NCBI GenBank assembly: GCA_963930655.1
Contig: OZ005608.1
Span: forward strand, 10,788,001 to 10,852,000
Direction of reading: 5' to 3'
Source of the DNA: Myrica gale
Taxonomy: Eukaryota; Streptophyta; Magnoliopsida; Fagales; Myricaceae
DNA: 64,000 nucleotides
The position numbers and the translations under genes are program-made. Under the pieces are notes generated by a model, which saw only the letters and a program-made list of their open reading frames with translations, was not told the DNA's origin and searched no databases. Positions 1 through 12,002 of this stretch are shown here, piece after piece; within the stretch, counting starts at the first letter, position 1; each line of letters opens with the position of its first letter.

Positions 1-1629
1 TCCGACAGACATGCCTCAACCATTAAGGCATAGGACTCCAAAAAGGCTTACTTGAACTTTGTTCATGGGGTGACAATAAATAAGTTGCTTCATTCATTTG
101 CAGCAAGAATGTCTCCACACACACATGCTTTACAATCACTTTAAAATGTATGACACAAAGAACCGCTTTGGTCCAGAACTTTATGAAAGAAATACTTGAG
201 CACTACAATCACGTGTTCCATATGTCACCTCCTAACTCGAGAAAAGATACAACATCTCAAATTAACTATCAATACTACCATATGTGATGCCAAGAGTACT
301 TGATGATCATCCCTGTCAAAAGATGGTTGCTACAGATGATCTTTTAACATTGCATTTAGGAGCTTCAATTTCAGAAACTCTTTTTAGTTTAAAACTTCTA
401 TAACAAGTATAAATCTGTATGTTTTCATGCATTTACGGGCCGGCACGGACATAGGAGGGATGTGGTGTAAAAAAAACATCTCCTATCAACAAGAGTCAAA
501 AAGTAGTACCTAGAGCAAGACTCTGCCAAAGGCTGAAGCTCACGTGGACTAGGATATGTAAACGTTTAAACAAGCAACGCACTCAATCCAAGCACCAAAA
601 GAACAAAAAAGCCAAGAAGCTGAGACAATGGACATGTCATGAAAAGAAGCATATCACAGTGAGACAATTTTAAAAAAAAATGACGGTTCATTTTTCAAAA
701 ACAAATAAAATAAAATAAAAAATAAAAAGTCAATTCACGAAATCACTTAAAATTTGCCAGAACCTGTTCAGGGACATATATTAGTCACTCAATCCAACAA
801 CAGGACTCAAACCATGACAGGAAAAGAAGGTGAAGAAATCTAAAATCAAGTATTAGTCATTAAATTCCATCACCTTCAACTCCAAACATAAAGGTAATTT
901 ATTTTTTTCTTTATACTTCTTATTTTAAAACCTCCAATTTTACTACCGAAATTCTTATTCGAAGGAATCAACAGTCAGCTAGTGCCAAAATTGAAATTGC
1001 TCGATTACATAACTAGAATATTTGTCTGCATTTCCATTTCAAAAGTACTCAATATTCCCAACTCTTCCCACATCGAAGATATTTATCCGTACTAAATTCA
1101 AAATTGCAAACTTCTAGACTACATTATTCCAAACTCTTAACAAGGTTTAGAACAAAAATGGCCAGTATCTCCCACGTGAATCAAACCAATCTGAGAGTAT
1201 ATCCGTTTTCTCAAATATCATCAATGATTTTATACCGTAGAATCTGAGATGAGTTCCACTTTTCTTTCTACTCCATTTAAACAATTACGTGTCCAAAATC
1301 TTCCTCCAATTTCTCTTCTCTTCCTAAATTTTCTCCCGTACCAAACAGCAAAAAGCGGTGCTTTCAGAAGCAGCTCAAAGCTGGCCATAGTAACCAAACC
1401 ACCCGCAAGTATATAAAGAACATAAATATATAACACCGTGATAACAGAAGAGAGATTAAAAGGACCACCGACATACTTCAAACTAATCGACGGAACCGAA
1501 AGGAAAAACTGAAATCAACAGCTAAAACATATGTGAAGATCTGAGAGGCCAAAAATTGAAAGAACAAAAAAAGAAACCGAAAGTAAAAATGAGCGGGTGA
1601 AAAACAGTAAGGAAAGTGGAGCTAATTAC
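1..1629 (-). other. SCAMP intron 1 (partial), no further exon seen
   Basis: This stretch lies downstream, on the minus strand, of the first SCAMP coding exon. It begins with a canonical GT donor at 1629-1628 and is AT-rich throughout. I looked on the minus strand for the next conserved SCAMP block (a proline-rich stretch followed by a charged coiled coil) and did not find it. The intron is therefore inferred to run past the left edge. A short open frame at 1230-1481 has no coding character. Confidence 0.5.
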
Positions 1630-1686
1630 CGAGAATGGATTGACCTCTTCCTCTTCAAATGGATTCGGATCATGGTGCCGATTCAT
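1630..1686 (-). CDS. SCAMP: Secretory carrier-associated membrane protein, first coding exon
   Basis: SCAMPs are four-pass membrane proteins of the trans-Golgi, plasma membrane and endosome route that act in vesicle traffic. Their cytosolic N-terminus carries NPF repeats that bind EH-domain proteins. This 19-residue exon begins at the ATG at 1686 and reads MNRHHDPNPFEEEEVNPFS, with two NPF motifs separated by an acidic run, which is the usual start of plant SCAMPs. It ends exactly at a GT donor (GTAATT), so it is one exon and the remainder lies beyond the left edge. The open frame continues upstream to about 1776, but that part looks like 5' UTR. The identification rests on this short but distinctive motif. 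Confidence 0.72.
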
Positions 1687-1839
1687 GGTCACAATACCTT
1701 TCAGATCCCTAAATGTTTGCAGATAAAAGCTCCGAACAGAGTGCCAAATTCTCACAGACAATCGGGATTCGGACACGCTAGGAAAGAGAAAGAGGGAGTG
1801 GGTGTGCCCTGTATTAATTTTTTAATTCGACTTGTTTGC

Positions 1840-3057
1840 TACGCGGGATTCGTTTTAGAAATTGGCTTTGGGTATCTGCCCCTTGATTTGAAAATGTTTA
1901 CGTAACTGCCCTTGCTTGGTTCCGTGGTGATTCAAATGAGTGCCACGTCAGAAATCAGGTGGCTTTTCGAATGGGGCGAAGCATCAGGATGAGCTACGGA
2001 ACCTCGGGTAACCGGGTCGGCTTTTCTTTTTGCCTAACCTCACGCATCATATAACTGGATCAAAAGTCCATCTGACAAAAGATACCCCTCAACTAACATT
2101 TGGTGGGTTCATAATTCAGGGACAATCATGTAAATACAATTACGAACACATGATAGCTCACTATTTTTTTTTCCTTCCTTTTCCTTTTATCCAACCAGCT
2201 CTTAAGCAGCCCAGGCCCCAAGCCCAGCCCCACTTAACAGGCGTTTCACACTGTTTTTTTTAAAAGAAAATATTTGCTTCTTCCTTCTTCCTCCCGAGTC
2301 TCGCATGCGACGTGCGCCTCCTTCTCAGCTCAGTCCCTGCCCAGTGGTGCCCACCATTTTCTCCCTGCTACAGCTCTAGCCAACATCTCCCTCTCACTCG
2401 TAGCCTCCCGCTCTCCTCCAGGCTCCACGGCTGACGGCAGGTAAATAATAGAGAAAGTTTCTCTTTTTTTGGCCTTACGCAAGTTACGCAGGGGTTAAGA
2501 TTTGGGAACTTGGGATTGTTGGACCGTGGACTCCCTATGGCTATGACCAATGGCTTTTCTTTCAATAATTTTATCCAATGGCATAGAAGGTTTAAAAGCC
2601 ACAAGTTTTAACACTCAAAAGGTTAAAACTTAAAAGCAAAGGGCTCAAAGCCATTTGACATCCCTCGCAGGGTGCACTACACAGAGCCTCGCAACCTCTC
2701 CCTATCTTGAGCCAGCCTTTTATTTTTCTGGTCTCTTTCTTGCTCATTTTTATCTCGGGTAGAAATTCGATTGTGACCGTCTCTATAGATTTTGAAATTT
2801 GATTCCAATCTTGTCAAAATCAGGGTCTTAGAAGCTAAAAATTGAAAACTTGGGTCTTAAAAGCAAAAGTCCCAAAGAACTGAATTCACAATGAATTGTT
2901 TCCAATTTTTTTTTTAAAATTTGCAAACCGAGAAGTCAATTGTGTGGAGGCTTAAGTGTTGTTGCTATGTTGTCTTTTTCAGGTTAATTTTTGAGCTCAA
3001 ATTTTGCTTGGTGGTGGGCTTAATTAGGTAATTTGTATCCTAAACCCTATTATAAAT
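1840..3057. other. Intergenic DNA between the SCAMP 5' end and the Harbinger element
   Basis: This holds the presumed SCAMP promoter side and a pyrimidine-rich, relatively GC-rich patch (about 2270-2440) that ends in a donor-like CAG/GTAAAT. The patch could be the 5' UTR of a plus-strand gene, but no coding sequence follows before the transposon begins at 3061. No domain or known gene was recognised. Confidence 0.4.
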
Positions 3058-3060
3058 TTA

Positions 3061-3089
3061 GGGGATGTTTGATTGCCAAAATATTGGGG
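3061..3089 (+). repeat. Harbinger left terminal inverted repeat
   Basis: The first 15 bases match the right terminus with one mismatch (position 4), and looser similarity continues to about position 29. It is immediately preceded by the TTA target duplication at 3058-3060. Confidence 0.82.
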
Positions 3090-4014
3090 AATATTCCCAA
3101 TATATTGGGAATCTTGTGAAAATTGAGATTTATTGGGGTTTGAGAAAAAGGTTAATTTTTTGAAGTGCGTTTGGTTTGATGTTTGGAAATTTTGGGATAA
3201 TATTTATTAGTAATGATTGTGTTTGTCTGTTTAACTTTTGTGTGTAATAAAAAACGAATTTAAAAAGAACCGGGGCTGAGTTCCACACTTCCACCGTTTC
3301 ATTCTCGCAGCCCATATTGAATTATTGATTTTCTTTGATGCAAAACGCCGACGTGAAAAATGCCCCCGTTTTTTGTCCACGCTTCCACCGTTTCTAGTCC
3401 TCTGTACATGCTTAATTTTTTGTTTTTTTTTTCCTTCCCTCAACTACTCTATCGTTTTTCTCTTATGCAAACCGCCGACAACATGGATTGTTGTTTTTTT
3501 GTTTTTTTCTAAGTACAGACCACATGGATTCACGTATAAGGAAATGGTTCATTTTTTTTCTTTTCTTCCCTCAACTACCGGTCAAATATTAATAAATTGC
3601 AAAAGCCATTTTTTTTAAAGGTACATGAATATTGATAAAGACAACATATATTTTTATATAACCTTTTTTTTTACTTTAAATCTCTTAAAATGTATTATTT
3701 TTTAAGAAAATATCATTAAATTTCAAAGTCGTCCTCATAATTTTAACAACGATGATGCACTTCAGAAATATCGATATGAGATATTGCAGTCGATCCCATC
3801 CGACCCCATTCACAGAATAGAATGTGCGGTCCCCTCTTCAAAAAATTTATGAGTACCACTAGCTCACATGTAAGTAGTATTTAGAAATTTTAAATAAGAT
3901 AAATAAAAGACACTAACGACCCTAAATAATAACCACCACGCAAAAAAAAAACTCGAGTGCCATACATGTACACAAAATAAGACGACAACGACAACAAATT
4001 AAACACCACCAAAA

Positions 4015-5685
4015 TCATACATGTATATTGCCCTGCTCATACATCCACATCGTGCCAGCGATTTCATCCCTTCTTGCACGCATGGCTACTGCACTCTCAT
4101 TGCCAAACTCTGGACCAGGGCCAGACAATGGGTGCCCTCGGGCATCGGTTTCGTTCGTCTCACCCACAATATTTGGGTTACTCCATCGTTGGAAGATGTC
4201 ATCATCCTCGGCTCCATCTAATTTTATGAAGTTGTGTATAACACAACACCCTACCACCATTTTTGCTTGGGAGCGCAATACGAATTTCGTCATCTTTGTC
4301 AGCATTGCGAACCGTGATTTAAGTGCCGCAAACGATCTTTCGATGATATTCCTCAACGAGCTATGATGATGATTAAATAATTCTCGCGGTCCCCTTGCGC
4401 TGGTACCGTTGTTGTAGTTTTGTAAATGATACCTCTCTCCCTTGTATGGTGAGAGATACCCTTCCAGACACGGGTATCCTGAGTCCACGACGTAATATTT
4501 CCCTGCAAATACATTTCGCCAAATAGTTACTGATGTGCAATGATAAATACAGTATAAAAAACAACGAGTGAAACATTTCTACATCATTACCTGGTGGTGG
4601 GTGAGGAATTCCAGTTGAGCGCATTGCATCAAAAAGGATACGTGTATCATGAGCGGATCCTTCCCAGCCACTGTATACAAAAGTGTACAGCATGTCGAAG
4701 TCGCAGATACACAATACATTTTGCGTGACTTGTTTGTGTCGATCGTAATACGCCGCCTTTATTTTCTTGTACACCCCAGCGGAAACGATGTGTGTCCCAT
4801 CCATCGCACCGATACAGTCCTGTCCAAAAAATATGAAGACCAAATCAAATAATTATACTCAGATTAATGTATTTACCCCAATCGAGTGATATATGATTAA
4901 AGGGAGCTAACAACACATACCCTAAACCACGGGTCGTACTTTGGATTTCCTTCAATGCGTGGATGGACGCCTTCGGTATGTCGCGGGCGTATAATTGCTG
5001 GAGCCATTCTGCATAAAGCGTCCAAGATCTTATGGAAGCAAGAGTTCACCGTCTCCGCCGAATGCTGAAATCGATCGCAAACGTCCCTGTGAACGTTCCC
5101 ATGCCCCGTGATCTTCATAAACATAGCTAATGCCTCCTCCACCGTCGTTCGTTCCGTGGGTACGTATCCGCCCTCTGCCACTATGCTTTGGGCTAGCAAT
5201 CGAAATACCCTTGGCACCATCCTATAATTGTTCTCAAAATTTGTTGTACTGGGATGATTAAGAACCCCCTCAATATAATCCGCCCCCGAAAGTCTGATTG
5301 GGAACATGGGCAAGCGCTGGTTATTTCTTCTCTGTCCAGGAGATGCAATGCATATGGCACATGCGACCATGATAACTTCCCGTATTTCGTCGTCCAACTC
5401 AGGGTTGTCGCCACAGGAAGGACATCGACGACATCGTTGCGTGGCACGGGGGGCAACTCCAGTTGAGTACAGTTGTGGATCAACACCGGGGTTCGTGCTA
5501 CTGGGGCCAGCGTTTCCTCCCCAGTACGTTTCACTATACTGTGGGAGGGTAGCGAAGTCTATGCCACTGTTGTTAGCATCTCCTGGCCAAAAGGTTCCAG
5601 CAACAATATTTCCATCGTCCTGGCCCATGCCATGTGGCATGAATGGGTCCATACTAGAAATGCCGATAAGGTAGAGATCCTGCAT
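4015..5685 (-). CDS. PIF/Harbinger DDE transposase (DDE_Tnp_4 type)
   Basis: This nuclease cuts and rejoins the transposon ends. It has three exons on the minus strand: 5685-4921, 4819-4591 and 4502-4015, with GT-AG junctions; phases close to 493 aa without a stop. An alternative start at 5652 gives 482 aa. The catalytic triad is visible: D262 in AMDGTH, D338 in VVDSGYP and E386 in IIERSF, in the order and spacing of plant Harbinger transposases. The region just before the first Asp carries the usual helical N-terminal domain (MKITGHGN, then DRFQHSAETV). The length is ordinary for the family. ORF1, its usual partner, follows to the right on the same strand. Nothing appears broken. Activity is inference; transcription and excision were not observable. 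Confidence 0.9.
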
Positions 5686-6335
5686 ATACTATCGTCAAAG
5701 TACTACCCAAGTGTTCAAATTCTTGGTTACAGAAGCAGTGTTTTGTTCTTGAAAAAAATTCCCCTTTATATTTATTTTATAACAATTAAGATAAATAAAT
5801 ATAATATTTTACAACGAATGTTTGACAACATATCTGAAGTGTTCCTTAAAAACTTCTCATTATTTCGCGTCTATCGATTAGGTAAAAGGGTAAAAATTAA
5901 TTACTATTCAAAATATGCTATGTGAAAGTGAAAACATTATCTACTACGTATCACTCACCGATTATTTACGCCCAAGTTGATAACGATGATTGGTTGTGGC
6001 CGTTAATCCTAATAGAGAGTCGTGTTCAATTGCTGCTCAGTGTATTAAATGAAACAAATGAATTAGTCCAAGAGAATTAAATGTGCATATAGAATAATGA
6101 AACGTTGGGCAAATTAAATGTACATTCAAAACAATTAAACGTGCATAAAACATAAACTGTTAACCATCAAACATAATAGTCTGCACTTAGGCAAATACGT
6201 GCATATGAACCATAAAGTGGATTCCCACTGGCTTCATTTGCGGGACCATGCCCACCAATTCCTTCGATCATAAGGCATGGACAGGAAGCCAGTTTGCATG
6301 TCAATGTGCCCACATAGAATTCCAAACACAATGTC
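5686..6335. other. Spacer between Harbinger ORFs
   Basis: AT-rich non-coding DNA between the start of the transposase and the stop of ORF1. It presumably contains the transposase promoter and the ORF1 terminator. No motif stands out. Confidence 0.4.
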
Positions 6336-7465
6336 TTACTGCTCTGGGGTCAGTGGGGGTTCCACCGCCTCAAGCGCATCAATGCACGCCTTGAAAGTTT
6401 GATTGAAATTCGTGTTGCCACCTTGGCATTCCTTCTTCCCATGAATCCATTCAAACGCGTCGTCAAAGAACATTTCCTGACTACTGCGTTGTGACTTCTC
6501 CTTCCCCCGTTTACCAACGGAAGGAGATCCCCGCTTCCTAGAACCCGATTGAGTGTTCATAGGGGTCGGGCCATCGATATCAATCTGGACCCCCGCACTA
6601 GCAACATGCTCCTCAGTGACACCAACGACAGGCGCGTGCCTATAACGGTTTCGGCTCTCGACCCGGGCTGCTTCCGCTTGACTCTCTCCTCCTTGGCCAG
6701 AGGAGTACGCATTCAATCCAGACGCCGTGCTCTCCGCGAACATCAGGTGCAGCTCAGGTAAGTTTGCAAGTCCCTGCTTCCTAAACTTCTTCGCACCTTG
6801 GCATGTCTGAATGTTTCAAACGTACCGAAGCATGAGATTAGTCAAGGATACAAAACAAATACCAATATAAATAATCTTTCAATACAAAAAATGCCAAGTG
6901 AGATGGAGTCGTACCGGTATGAAACGTTCCCACCAACCAGCATCCGCTTCGACCGTGTTGGTGTCTTCATTCCAGCCAACGCCGGTTTGGCTTTTCAAAG
7001 TGCAAAAGGCCCTGTAGTCTGCCTTCAAATTGCTCACTTTGGTGATTACTTGCGACACGCCTATATCTGGGATTCCCAGATTCGCTGTAACTCTATCCCA
7101 TACTTTCACGTTTTCGGGCTTCCCTTCTGCGAACTGCCCATTTTGCCATTCATCTAACAATAAATAAACGAGGTCTTGTACCTCGCTAGATTTGCTCCAG
7201 AGTCGTTCACGCTATAGGTTAACCAATATATAGCAGGAAATGTATATTCATTTTCAGTTAAAAGGTAAAGAACATCAAAGAAGTACAACACTTGAGCATG
7301 TGATTTGTTCTAAATAAGTAACTAGAAATTCCATTAATCCAACAAACAATAATATGCATTCAGTTGAAACGTGATGAAAAACCAACCACCAATACATTTC
7401 TAATAGAAAAAACAGCATGTCGTAATGAATAACCGTGTAGTAGTAAAGAAACAAACCGATGCCAT
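6336..7465 (-). CDS. Harbinger ORF1, MYB/SANT-like DNA-binding protein
   Basis: In Harbinger elements this accessory protein binds the transposon ends and helps bring the transposase into the nucleus. I reconstruct three exons: a 9-bp start exon encoding MAS (7465-7457), then 7211-6915 (99 codons), then 6806-6336 (156 codons plus stop). All joins are phase 0, giving 258 aa. Exon 2 carries the trihelix/SANT-like fold with Trp landmarks (RLWSKSSEV, LLDEWQNG, KVWDRV, DAGWWERF). Exon 3 begins with a basic stretch (AKKFRKQG) and later has a Lys/Arg-rich patch (KRGKEKSQR) that could act as a nuclear signal. The tiny first exon is the least certain part, because it rests on an ATG followed by a GTTTGT donor. 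Confidence 0.78.
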
Positions 7466-9442
7466 TCGACTGGAGGATCCGTACACGGGTGGGTCGGCCC
7501 TTCTCTTACCCGATCGTAGGAAGCGTCCCTACAGTATCATCAAAATTTATCAGCCAACAAACTAAAGTCTACACTACTGAAGCTACCTTAAGAGAGGTTA
7601 ACCGAAGCTAGTGTGAACCAATCACGTCTCTTAATGTAGTATCAGGAGCCCAATAAAATGGAGGGGAAGCAGGGTTTAGACCATTTTGTTACAACCTAAT
7701 CAAATGTTTTTCATTTGTTGATGCATCTATGAACAAAAAGAGGTGAAAGGCTTCAACCACATAACTATTTAAGTAGGCCTCACAGCTAATAAAATTTCGT
7801 TCTGTCAGCCCCAAAAACAGAAACATTACAAGAACGAAAAGAGGTGAAAGGCTTAATGCATTGGAAACACTGCTAGGAAACATTGACTAGAACCAAATCA
7901 AACGAAATAGTACAGTTATCAGTTTATTATTCAATAACAGGTAATTGCATCAATATGCAGGCAGAGACATAAGTGGATCCAGCTAGCAACATCTCACAAA
8001 TTTCCACAAAATCTGGTAAGCTTCAAAATTCAGTCTGGAAACACCAGTGTATTAGACTGGGTTGGTGTCAGCAAATTTCGTTTTAAATTGCAAAGTGTTT
8101 GCACATGAAACATAAGTCTCCCATACCTTCTTCAAATTTTTCCCACGTATGTTGAACTATGCAAAAGACTTGTTTGTGTATTTATCAAGCACCAATATAA
8201 CAGTAAAGAAACAAAGCAAAATGCACTACTACTGTTACTTGCAGAACCACACACACTAGCTCGAACCTAAAAGCCCAACCAGTAACTTCATACCCTCCCC
8301 CCCCAAAAAGAAATAAAACAAAAAGAGAGAGAGATGACTGAGGAGATGCATGTCAGCATATCAAGCTTAAGCTCACAAACTGATTATCATACTAACAGTA
8401 GACAAATGCTAACAGTAGACAAATGCAAGCAGAGTAGACAAAAGAGAGAGAGATGACCAGCCAAAGTGATTATCATACTAACAGTAGACAAATGCAACCT
8501 ACAAGCTTAAGCTCACTAACTTTTCAGCATACTTTTATAACATTTTTCTAATCAATTCTATTTAGGACTAGAATAAAGTGGTGTGCAGTTAAAAGATGGG
8601 GTGCAGCGGCAGTGGTGTTGTTAGTGGCATTTAACTCTTGCTTTCGCTCGTTCAGTTCATAATCACACTCCTTAAAGATCCAATAAGACACAGAATATAT
8701 TTCCTCTCATGAATACTCTTGACCAGAAAGTACAAGCAGAGTCCAATACTCCCCTGTAATTGAATACCTGATCTTTTTTCGTCAGTTTAAAATTTTAACC
8801 TACAGTAGATAAATTTTAAACTATTTTCCGCTAATTTTTAAGGAATTCAGAAGAATCTATGAAAAAAATTTGTAATTAGTGATCTAAAGTGCGGCAAGTT
8901 TCACATTATAGTCAGTACCAACAAGTTATATACAAGAGAGCAATGTAAAAATGACATGACACTCGATCAGATAGGTTAACAGAATACACAGAGAGGAAGA
9001 GAGAGATTAAACCGTGAAGCTACCTTTTGAAAAGCTTAATACCATATAACCAAATTGTCAAATTCAGGGAGAAGTGATAGGAAAAGGAGCTTAAAAAAAA
9101 CCACTAATCTGATCAAGTAAGTTTCTCTAATTGGAGAGGCTTATGCTGTGGGAGATTCCACTTACTAACCATAAAAACAAATCATAATGTATGGATTAAT
9201 AGAAGCAAAAAACATTCAAGTACCACAGAGCAAAAGACACATGCCCAGGCAATGAGAGTTATTTGGTATGACCTATCACATCAATCACCAAACGAATTTG
9301 TGCTGCAGTACAGTAAAAATAAGGAATCAGTTTGAACTAATGAACGAGGCTACTGGACTGTAGTTTGAGAGGACAACAACATAATTAGAGTAAAAAATAA
9401 GATGTCAATAAACATAGGTGCAATAACAGATTCCTTTCTTAC

Positions 9443-9511
9443 CGACGAAAGACGCTTGTTACAATAAGGGCAAGATGACAAATCTTTGTCAACCACCAAG
9501 CCTCGAAGTTC
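9443..9511 (-). pseudogene. Exon-like block with a CPYC zinc-ribbon half
   Basis: On the minus strand this 69-bp block is flanked by TTTTCAG and GTAAGA and translates without a stop in phase 0 as 23 residues containing DKDLSSCPYCNKRLSS. The CPYC knuckle suggests half of a zinc-binding site. I cannot name the gene. It lies inside the Harbinger right arm with no convincing neighbouring exon in phase, so it may be a captured exon fragment or chance. Confidence 0.35.
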
Positions 9512-10673
9512 CTGAAAAGATAAAAAATTACTTAGCAGAACGATTTAGTTACCGATTGCCTTAGCATCCATTTCTTCCAACCCAAAGTGTCAAATGATAG
9601 ACTCCCATGCTGAAGCAAATATTTCAGGAGGATACCACTTACCAAAATTTACTAAATTAGTGACCAGAAAAAAATGAGCAATCAATTATGGGGAGAAAAA
9701 TCAAGTTCACATAGCCATACAGTTTACTTACTATAGATTTCTGCAAACAAACACACATGCGAATACAGGGTTCAAATAGAATAGAAATACATTCCTTTTA
9801 CTTTCTCCCAATCAGCTCACATATCAATTGAATTTCCTGCAAAGTAAACCTTGTGAAAAGACAAGTCGAATGTTTGTTCAATAAAATGCAAGTCCACAAA
9901 TCAGGGGAGACGGGGAGCACAAATGCGGAATCCATGAACTTATATATAATTACAAAACACCTATGGCACATCCATTGATACCGTTTTTTGGCTTCTATCC
10001 CAAGATTTTTGTATGTTTTATGACACTCTTACACCATTCCTTGAAGCCAAATTTGTTGAGTTGCTCTCATGTAACAACATGACCTAAAATTCCATTCCCA
10101 TCTAAACATATCTTGCATTCAGTAAGAAAAATCTAAATCCAAAGGCAAGGGTTTATTCAACTATTTCGGATCATTAAAAAACATACATGAATTTAAATCA
10201 AACTAGCAGCATTTTATTTTGACAAAACTAAATACTCCATACTGTATCAGATGCCACACCTCAAATAAGTTCTCATCTTCAGTGCCCCAACAACATCAGA
10301 CCTAATTATTTGTAAAATGCCCCCAATTAGAGATGACATAAAATTTGTTTGTCCACAGCAGAAACCAAAAAAACTTGGATTTGATTTGGTACAAACAATG
10401 GTCGGAGAGACAGGAGAGTATATGCTTGCTAGAGATGCCCAACACAGCAGCTGACATGTCGACAAGGTCACAAGAGCAACTTATTAATCATGGAAATGAA
10501 CATAACAATTAAAATGTATGCCGATGTAGGTATGATGGAATTAAAACAAGCAGTTATTGGAAATTAAATACCTTCCAGACCATAAAAAGCGTAATTTGCA
10601 CTCATAATCACACACCTATCAGTTAACTTAGCATGCGAAATTGCAACGAAAATTTGGGGAAGATTTAACTGAC

Positions 10674-10786
10674 CTGGCTGCTCTGACGTGTGTGGGGCGC
10701 CGTGGCTGTCGATGATGAGAATGATCTCCACCGCTTGGGATAGCAGGAACGGGAGGATCGATTGCGTCTGCGTCTTCTTCCTCCAT
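10674..10786 (-). pseudogene. GC-rich candidate first exon inside the Harbinger element
   Basis: A minus-strand ATG at 10786 opens 37 codons beginning MEEEDADAIDPPVPAIP and ends at a good donor (CCAG/GTCAGT). The composition is much richer in GC than the flanks and the acidic start resembles a genuine protein N-terminus. No downstream exon could be joined with confidence. It may be the 5' end of a captured host gene or the leader of the transposon's own transcript. Confidence 0.3.
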
Positions 10787-11587
10787 TCACTGGACGATCA
10801 TAAATAGAAGGGAGGGGCTGTTCACCCGTGAGTGAGCCGTCCCTCAAACGTCTCCTCATGCCAGCGTAATCGACGGTGCATCCAGCAGGGGCGGTCAAAA
10901 AGACGACTGCCTCTCCTCCGTACCCACGAGCACAAACAGTAGCCGAGGAGAACGAAATCAGAAGGGGCTCGACGAGAAATTAGGGCGTGGTCAAAAGGTT
11001 TGATGCGAAGGCTGCTTTTCCGTACCCAAAAACAGAAAAGAGAGGGGGATCGGGGAGAAGAACAGGGTGATTCAGAAAAGCCAAAGGGGGGACGGGGAGA
11101 AGAACAGGGTGATTGGCAGGGTAATTTTGGTTAGTATGGGGTGTGAAAAGGGGTTTCAGTAGAATCGGAGCTGGGTTCGTCGAAGACTCGATGGAGCCGT
11201 TGGATGCAGGGGTGGGGGGGGCCAAAAAATTCGAGTCATCTGCTGACTTTCTGAAAAGCACTGGAGTTTCTGTCGGTATGCCAGGGGCAGTCCGACAAAG
11301 GAAATATGAAATGCTAAATTTAGCCCTCTTCGTAGCAGGGTAAGTTGGGCAGGTGAGGGGTAATTTCGTAAACTCAGAACTTTAAGCTTTAACTTCTCGC
11401 AGAGCAAGGGGCCCACGTGTTTCTTTTATATCCAATTCTGCCCTAAGACTACTTAAAAGAACACAAGTCGATCGAAGGTAAAGTTGGAAATTTTGCATGA
11501 GCTTCAGGGACAAAAACGTCCTAATTTTTCCGTGGTTCAATATTTTGAGTATCAAAACTGTGTTTGTCTCGCCCGACGTATTGAGAT

Positions 11588-11616
11588 CCCAATTTATTGG
11601 TCAATCAAACATGCCC
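11588..11616 (-). repeat. Harbinger right terminal inverted repeat
   Basis: The reverse complement starts GGGCATGTTTGATTG and continues with an AATAAATTGGGA-like block matching the left end. The TTA target duplication follows at 11617-11619. Confidence 0.82.
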
Positions 11617-11657
11617 TTAGAAAATGATTCTATGGATTATTTAAAGATGGTTTTTGG

Positions 11658-11813
11658 GAATTGTTGGAGATTGAAAGTTAGGGCTTATGTTGGTTCGGTT
11701 CGTTTTTGTGAATTGTTGGAGATTGGAGGTCAGTGCTTATGTTGGTTCTGTTGGTTTTTGTGAATTGTTGAAGATTGGAGGTTAGGGCTTATGTTGGTTC
11801 TGTTGGTTGTTTA
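11658..11813 (+). repeat. Three tandem copies of a 52-bp unit
   Basis: Units start at 11658, 11710 and 11762 and each opens GAATTGTTGRAGATTG. They differ at a few positions, so the array is old enough to have diverged. It lies just outside the Harbinger element and just before a degraded transposase-like fragment, possibly in that element's non-coding part. Confidence 0.75.
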
Positions 11814-12002
11814 GAATATGTTAAAATTGAAATTGAATTTGTGAATTGTTCATTTATATTTTGATTACTTGATATGCGGAACATGATGGTAACCTAGTAG
11901 ACATGTAAATGTTGTGTATTTGAAGAGATTATAGTGTTGGTGTCTAAAGTTCATTTTCGTATCGTTTTGTTTTTGTTTAGAAAATTGATAAGTTTTTGAT
12001 AA

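Larger units (their letters stand above)
7466..11587. other. Non-transposase right arm of the Harbinger element
   Basis: About 4.1 kb with no transposon domain. The outer part (10660-11260) is GC-rich, like a gene 5' end, and two minus-strand exon-like blocks are visible (9443-9511 and 10674-10786, listed separately). There is a local duplication near 8380-8500 in which a block containing AACAGTAGACAAATGC recurs, and a repeated GAGGTGAAAGGCTT at 7740 and 7841. The rest is AT-rich and unremarkable. It may be acquired host DNA or the long non-coding arm of this family. Confidence 0.4.
3061..11616 (-). mobile_element. PIF/Harbinger DNA transposon with both ORFs intact
   Basis: The element is bounded by inverted termini. 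The left end reads GGGGATGTTTGATTG and the right end, reverse-complemented, reads GGGCATGTTTGATTG, and looser similarity runs on to about 29 bp. A TTA duplication sits on each side (3058-3060 and 11617-11619), the hallmark of the superfamily. Inside, on the minus strand, are a DDE transposase (4015-5685) and a MYB/SANT ORF1 protein (6336-7465), both with consistent splice phases and no internal stop. The remaining right arm, about 4.1 kb, has no transposon coding and may contain acquired sequence. Total length is about 8.56 kb, long for the family. What is seen: termini, duplication and both ORFs. Inference: possible autonomy. Confidence 0.85.

Noticed and set aside
3160..3185. Second Harbinger-like terminus (GCGTTTGGTTTGATG)
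   Set aside because: No matching inverted partner or TTA duplication was found, and it lies inside the better supported element.
4021..4366. Plus-strand open frames of 66 and 112 codons
   Set aside because: Shadows of the transposase third exon on the opposite strand.
7880..7900. Possible nearer right end of the Harbinger element at AATCAAACG
   Set aside because: Similarity is limited to about 8 bases, with no duplication, whereas 11588-11616 matches over about 29 bp with TTA on both sides.
10247..10471. 74-codon minus-strand frame in the Harbinger right arm
   Set aside because: No flanking splice signals in phase and no protein-like pattern.
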